Assembly (NCBI RefSeq): GCF_001039355.2
Contig: NW_019775558.1
Location: 221,764-285,763 of the forward strand
Length of the DNA: 64,000 nt
Source of the DNA: Lingula anatina
Taxonomy: Eukaryota > Brachiopoda > Lingulata > Lingulida > Lingulidae
Direction of reading: 5' to 3'
This document shows positions 62,001 through 64,000 of this stretch, piece by piece (the stretch's first letter is position 1; each line of letters begins with the position of its first letter). A program made the position numbers and the translations under genes. The notes beneath the pieces are model-generated. The model ran no database searches and was not told where the DNA came from. It saw nothing but the letters and a program-made list of their open reading frames with translations.

Positions 62001-63809
62001 TCTATGATTCCATATAGAAATTCAGCATGCAATTGCAATATTTCAATGAAGTGCTGCATTTCCAGAAAAAGAATGGAATGAAAAATACCGCTACGAGTTT
62101 GGGTGGGGGTAATCAGGTCAATGTTATTTTTTCATGCTAGGATCCTTTGGTGACATGAAAGGTACTAGTACGTATGTACTTTCCAATTGCTCATGCTGCC
62201 TGGAAAGTGTATTTCATACTTTCCACTTTTTATCATGCTTTGGAAAGTATTTTGTATTGTAGCGCTTGATAGTGTCCCAGACCGCCGCCATTCTTGCTAT
62301 GATGAAAAGCTTACCTTTAATTAATCAGCATAATAAAGCTTTAAGCGTCAAGCAACATGCAAGCCTATAATCACAGGTGTCTTCACAGCTTCACAAACTA
62401 CCTTTACTCCAAACATTTCAAACGTTATTACTAAAACTAACAACATTAAATTTAAAACTCAAACTGTACTTATATGTTCAAAAATGATGTAGTCCAAATG
62501 CGAAAAACAGCAAAATGGAATTCTTGGAGAAACCAGTGTTTTGTACTATCGGCGACGTTCTCCCTACCTGGACAGGGTGGAAGAGTACATGGTTTTTCTT
62601 GCTGGGCCACCCCGTCGCACGGTTGTCCACCTCGCAGCGTTTCTGGGTGGTCGCACTGCCTTGTCCGTATTCTGATGCCATCTTCACATGTGACAGAACA
62701 CTCGCCCCAAGATGACCAGTCTCCCCAGCCTCCGTCCACTATTTGAATTGGAGACATTTGAAATATTTTAATTGATACCTAATGAAACTATTCCACTTTG
62801 GTTAATGTAATTTTCATTTTTTCAGTGGTGAAACTGATATGAGAATTCAAAAGTACGGTTAATTGGTTAAAACCACAATTTGCATTAACTTAAAAATAAA
62901 GGAAGACAGGAAAGAGAGAGAGAGACCACCTGGTAAAGACATACCAACACACTTGATGCCGACCACGTGTCCATCCTTACACAGACTGGAACTCTGCCAG
63001 CCGTTATGTGTACACTCTTGTATGGCCGTCTCATTGCCGAGGCAGGAGAGACCGGATAACACAAAGGGGAGGTTGTAAGATTTAGTCGGACCATTTTGTA
63101 GAGCTGGAATAAAAATGTTTAACACTTTCAAAGTTTATAATATTTGATACGTGAACACAATGCTCCCTGCTGAAGGGGGTTGGAAACTTACTCATCAGAG
63201 GTTTTCACTAAGAAGTCATTGCATGCCATATATATGGTCTAATTTAATCATTCTTGATATGAATTTTGCGTGATAAACATATGGATTTGTAAAAATGTGA
63301 TGTGGACTGATGGCATAATTTACTGAAATAGACAAAATTCACACACTATGGCTTTCTTTGGTCGTGGAAAGATTTACTAACCTTCAGCTGAAAAGTCAAT
63401 AAATCATTTCGGAACACTGAATATTTTGATTTACGGAGACATTAAAAGTAAAGTCACTTCTAGGCGGCATTTTTTTATCAGGATGTGATGATTTAACTAC
63501 AATCAGCATGCAGTATAATAGCAGACCGTGTGGTTACAATATCTAATCATTGCAGCTAAACTAATCCATCTGTTCCCAAAGCAACAGAGGTTTTGCTGTG
63601 TGTCGTTTGACTGACTTCCAAACAATCTTTGTTGACACTTGCTCTCTTACCTTCCGCCGCGCCCGCCAAACCAAGTTGCCTACAAGCCACGGTTGCTTCA
63701 TTTATACCCCAACCTTCAGAACACACCATCCCCCACGTCTTGCTCTTGTCGTTATAGATCTGTAGAACTCCTTGTCCGTATTCATTGCCGTCTACCAGGT
63801 TGACTGGAG
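38926..63809 (-). CDS. Giant SRCR / TSP1-array / fibrinogen-like extracellular protein gene, 5' end outside window
   Basis: The gene is assembled by reading exons on the minus strand between splice sites. In order they encode an SRCR domain (2 exons), a properdin-like TSP1 repeat, 27 TSP1 repeats on 165-nt exons, a 174-nt TSP1 exon, and a contactin-associated-protein-like fibrinogen module on two exons plus a terminal exon that exists in two versions. Every internal junction is phase 1, so any repeat exon can be skipped without a frameshift. About 1,900 residues are encoded here, rich in N-x-S/T sites, WxxW (C-mannosylation) and CxxS/TCGG (O-fucosylation) motifs, as known for TSP1 group-1 repeats. 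The first exon seen starts in phase 1, so earlier exons lie past the right edge. The architecture suggests a secreted or matrix adhesion protein, like coadhesin, SCO-spondin or hemicentin relatives; the exact orthologue is not known to me. Exons are listed separately. Confidence 0.9.
39630..39700 (-). CDS. Terminal exon, version A
   Basis: After an intron of about 2 kb, acceptor catctcag is followed by 71 nt coding [20 protein letters not shown] plus TD and a TAA stop. It joins in phase 1 to the upstream GDTG. The GYHxxGPLxC motif is what ends CNTNAP/coadhesin-like fibrinogen modules, so this closes the domain. Confidence 0.85.
41709..42134 (-). CDS. Exon: fibrinogen-like module, main part
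   Basis: This 426-nt phase 1-1 exon gives 142 codons. It includes [44 protein letters not shown] and then the family hallmark [20 protein letters not shown], with W...[22 protein letters not shown] at the end. The hallmark corresponds to the CACGxxGxC...CNCD...W..D.G.LxxKxxLPVT stretch of CNTNAP-type proteins. If the donor (GTAAGG) is not used, the frame stops after 12 more residues. Confidence 0.92.
42368..42508 (-). CDS. Exon: fibrinogen-like module, first part
   Basis: This 141-nt phase 1-1 exon begins [20 protein letters not shown], followed by [19 protein letters not shown]. The GxYxIDPDGP...PFxVxC layout is that of the fibrinogen-like segment of contactin-associated (CNTNAP/neurexin IV) and coadhesin-like proteins. 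Donor GTAAGA. Confidence 0.88.
42799..42972 (-). CDS. Exon: TSP1 repeat 29 (divergent)
   Basis: This 174-nt phase 1-1 exon begins [20 protein letters not shown], then IRYSTRVC. It lacks the GPxYGG block, having [20 protein letters not shown] instead, and ends CHVFSCDPG. It bridges the uniform array and the fibrinogen-like module. Confidence 0.92.
43438..43602 (-). CDS. Exon: TSP1 repeat 28
   Basis: [20 protein letters not shown], then [17 protein letters not shown] and an unusual end, CNPQGCP, in place of CNTHxCP. It is the last of the 165-nt exons. Confidence 0.93.
43706..44022. repeat. CT/CA tract and second CT tract
   Basis: (CT)n(CA)n at 43706-43770 and (CT)n at 43975-44022 lie in the intron between TSP1 repeats 27 and 28. 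Confidence 0.95.
44499..44663 (-). CDS. Exon: TSP1 repeat 27
   Basis: [20 protein letters not shown], then [17 protein letters not shown] and CNTHHCPG. Acceptor cttccag, donor GTATAG. Confidence 0.93.
44903..45067 (-). CDS. Exon: TSP1 repeat 26, followed by a GC donor
   Basis: [20 protein letters not shown], then [17 protein letters not shown] and CNEHNCPG. The donor reads CCCAG/GCATGT, again GC. Using the GT four bases on would break the frame. Confidence 0.9.
45308..45472 (-). CDS. Exon: TSP1 repeat 25, followed by a GC donor
   Basis: [20 protein letters not shown], then [17 protein letters not shown] and CNTHHCPG. At the exon end the sequence is CCCAG/GCAAGT. No GT is available at the position needed for the 165-nt length and phase 1, so the intron must be GC-AG. 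Confidence 0.92.
46397..46561 (-). CDS. Exon: TSP1 repeat 24
   Basis: [20 protein letters not shown], then [17 protein letters not shown] and CNVHECPG. Phe replaces the first Trp. Confidence 0.93.
46972..47136 (-). CDS. Exon: TSP1 repeat 23
   Basis: [20 protein letters not shown], then [17 protein letters not shown] and [15 protein letters not shown]. Very close to repeat 22 in its second half, which suggests a recent exon duplication. Confidence 0.93.
48332..48496 (-). CDS. Exon: TSP1 repeat 22
   Basis: [20 protein letters not shown], then [17 protein letters not shown] and [16 protein letters not shown]. The donor is GTCTGA, a weak GT site, but the 165-nt length and frame fix it. Confidence 0.92.
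48886..49050 (-). CDS. Exon: TSP1 repeat 21
   Basis: [20 protein letters not shown], then [17 protein letters not shown] and CNSHHCPG. Recognised from splice borders and frame; an open reading frame on the other strand overlaps it but has no support. Confidence 0.93.
49556..49720 (-). CDS. Exon: TSP1 repeat 20
   Basis: [20 protein letters not shown]: Phe replaces the first Trp and Asn replaces the Gly after the second Cys. Then [17 protein letters not shown] and CNVHPCPG. Confidence 0.93.
50182..50346 (-). CDS. Exon: TSP1 repeat 19
   Basis: [20 protein letters not shown]: Glu before the second Cys removes the O-fucose acceptor. Then [17 protein letters not shown] and CNEHACPG. Confidence 0.93.
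51089..51253 (-). CDS. Exon: TSP1 repeat 18
   Basis: [20 protein letters not shown], then [18 protein letters not shown] is a divergent middle block. Ends CNTHNCPG. Confidence 0.93.
51627..51791 (-). CDS. Exon: TSP1 repeat 17
   Basis: [20 protein letters not shown], then [18 protein letters not shown] is a divergent middle block. Ends CNDNPCPG. Confidence 0.93.
52348..52512 (-). CDS. Exon: TSP1 repeat 16
   Basis: [20 protein letters not shown]: Leu before the second Cys means no O-fucose acceptor. Then [17 protein letters not shown] and CNEHNCPG. Confidence 0.93.
52814..52978 (-). CDS. Exon: TSP1 repeat 15
   Basis: [20 protein letters not shown], then [18 protein letters not shown] replaces DGPFYGG. 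Ends CNTHECPG. Confidence 0.93.
53330..53494 (-). CDS. Exon: TSP1 repeat 14
   Basis: [20 protein letters not shown], then [19 protein letters not shown] and CNTHPCP. It has three N-x-S/T sites (NWT, NRS and NCS). The exon is seen by splice borders and frame; no methionine precedes it. Confidence 0.93.
53934..54098 (-). CDS. Exon: TSP1 repeat 13
   Basis: [20 protein letters not shown]: the first Trp is Phe, and Gln before the second Cys removes the O-fucose acceptor. Then [17 protein letters not shown] and [11 protein letters not shown]. Confidence 0.93.
54682..54846 (-). CDS. Exon: TSP1 repeat 12
   Basis: [20 protein letters not shown], then [17 protein letters not shown] and [16 protein letters not shown]. 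The QWRYR...WNESQ signature is shared with repeats 22 and 23. Confidence 0.93.
55514..55678 (-). CDS. Exon: TSP1 repeat 11
   Basis: [20 protein letters not shown], then TQNRTREC and [12 protein letters not shown]. The end is CNTHECAG, with Ala in place of the usual Pro. Confidence 0.93.
55952..56116 (-). CDS. Exon: TSP1 repeat 10
   Basis: [20 protein letters not shown], then [18 protein letters not shown] and CNVHECPG. Gly-Thr-Gly replaces the GGG of most repeats. Confidence 0.93.
56379..56543 (-). CDS. Exon: TSP1 repeat 9
   Basis: Begins with a non-consensus [10 protein letters not shown], has [16 protein letters not shown], and replaces GPFYGG with AGLHGGSNC. It resembles repeat 2 in the HG start and LHGG block, which suggests common descent of the two. 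Confidence 0.93.
57004..57168 (-). CDS. Exon: TSP1 repeat 8
   Basis: [20 protein letters not shown], then [20 protein letters not shown] and CHTHPCP. Translated directly from the splice-bounded 165 nt, with no internal stop. Confidence 0.93.
57603..57767 (-). CDS. Exon: TSP1 repeat 7
   Basis: [20 protein letters not shown], then MQHRYRTC and [12 protein letters not shown]. It ends CNDFYCPG, unlike the usual CNTHxCP. Confidence 0.93.
58371..58535 (-). CDS. Exon: TSP1 repeat 6
   Basis: [20 protein letters not shown], then IQSRWRVC and [12 protein letters not shown]. The NTT overlaps the O-fucose motif. Ends CNTHHCPG before GTATTG. Confidence 0.93.
58881..59045 (-). CDS. Exon: TSP1 repeat 5
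   Basis: [20 protein letters not shown], then TQGRSREC and [12 protein letters not shown], with one glycosylation site (NCS). Ends CNTHNCP. The upstream intron holds a short inverted-repeat element at 59150-59281. Confidence 0.93.
59150..59281. mobile_element. Small inverted-repeat element in a TSP1-gene intron
   Basis: Perfect 12-bp terminal inverted repeats CAGTGGTGGACT / AGTCCACCACTG bound 132 bp that contain no long frame. The CAGTGG start suggests a hAT-type MITE. No clear 8-bp target duplication was seen. Confidence 0.65.
59647..59811 (-). CDS. Exon: TSP1 repeat 4
   Basis: [11 protein letters not shown] with [16 protein letters not shown] (Asn replaces the second Gly of CGGG). Three N-x-S/T sites are present: NGT, NRS and NGT. 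Confidence 0.93.
60244..60408 (-). CDS. Exon: TSP1 repeat 3
   Basis: Begins [11 protein letters not shown] (Ala instead of Asp), then [16 protein letters not shown] and GPFYGGEDC. The exon ends with A before GTAAGT, so the junction codon becomes ATC (Ile) rather than Val. Confidence 0.93.
60772..60936 (-). CDS. Exon: TSP1 repeat 2
   Basis: First of the 165-nt exons. It begins [11 protein letters not shown] with His in place of the usual Asp, has CNVSCGGGQ (O-fucose type site) and the unusual QNPLHGG in the GPFYGG position, and ends CNTHHCPG. Confidence 0.93.
62568..62738 (-). CDS. Exon: TSP1 repeat 1 (properdin-like)
   Basis: This 171-nt phase 1-1 exon begins [18 protein letters not shown]. 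It departs from the later repeats: the segment after CSVTC is [11 protein letters not shown] instead of a CGGG motif, and the next block is [14 protein letters not shown]. This is the spacing of properdin-type TSP1 repeats. An intron of about 1.6 kb separates it from the uniform array. Confidence 0.92.
62945..63103 (-). CDS. Exon: SRCR domain, C-terminal half
   Basis: This is again 159 nt and phase 1-1. It encodes the SRCR second half, with [21 protein letters not shown] and a terminal VVGIKCVG. The cysteines of the LxCxGxExxxxxC and xxVxC blocks are present. Acceptor attccag and donor GTATGT. Together the two exons make one complete ~106-residue SRCR domain, a ligand-binding module of extracellular proteins. 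Confidence 0.92.
63651..63809 (-). CDS. Exon: SRCR domain, N-terminal half
   Basis: This 159-nt phase 1-1 exon encodes [20 protein letters not shown], followed by the SRCR signatures [10 protein letters not shown] and [10 protein letters not shown]. Acceptor aaaag and donor GTAAGA flank it. It is the most upstream exon visible. The preceding sequence up to the right edge is intron, so signal peptide and other N-terminal domains are outside the window. Confidence 0.92.
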
Positions 63810-64000
63810 CTTTTTAAAGAGAACACCATTGCTTCAGATATATATTTTTCACATATCTTAGAATGATATACATGTGTGACAATACACAGTTCCTGAAACA
63901 TATCAATGAACTCTTCTTTTGCATGATGTTTTCTTTTTATGAATATGGCATTAAATTGAACATGTTTGAAATGCTTTTTAATTGAATAAAATCGGAATTA

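Overview
This is a piece of an animal nuclear genome. Genes are broken into many short exons by AT-rich introns with GT...AG (and a few GC...AG) borders, and coding DNA is a small part of the window. The DNA is rich in CT/CA/AT microsatellites, carries short inverted-repeat transposons, and shows signs of high heterozygosity. The protein families fit a marine invertebrate such as a mollusc, brachiopod, lancelet or hemichordate, but I cannot choose among these from sequence alone. I saw no tRNA, rRNA or CRISPR, and no prokaryotic features.

The dominant gene is on the minus strand and fills about 38.9-63.8 kb; its 5' end lies beyond the right edge. In order of translation it encodes one SRCR domain on two exons, one properdin-like TSP1 repeat, 27 TSP1 repeats each on its own exon of exactly 165 nt, one longer TSP1 repeat (174 nt), and a fibrinogen-like C-terminal module of the kind seen in contactin-associated/neurexin-IV proteins and coadhesin-like proteins. 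It ends in one of two alternative duplicated terminal exons. All internal exons begin and end in phase 1. About 1,900 residues are encoded here. It looks like a large secreted or extracellular-matrix adhesion protein.

Tail-to-tail with it, on the plus strand at 31.2-37.0 kb, is a complete 11-exon pancreatic-lipase-family gene. It has a signal peptide, an intact Ser-Asp-His triad, a lid and a C-terminal PLAT domain, 522 residues in all. One of its introns needs a GC donor. Divergently placed at 21.2-26.5 kb on the minus strand is a two-exon (as read) single-pass, probably type II, membrane protein with a Thr/Ser-rich, glycosylatable outer part.

At 4-10 kb on the minus strand is a string of short exon candidates with compatible phases. 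They include a Cys-rich, Kazal-like last exon and an exon resembling the N-terminal (MNNL) domain of Notch ligands. These are inferred from splice signals and open frames and are much less certain.

Between about 10 and 18 kb the same ~4-kb stretch appears twice in a row, joined by a single N and differing by scattered substitutions, indels and microsatellite lengths. This is most simply two alleles placed end to end by the assembler. The rest (1-4 kb, 18-21 kb, 26.5-31 kb and most introns) is non-coding DNA with microsatellites and several MITE-like elements, two of which belong to one family (9.2 and 36.0 kb).
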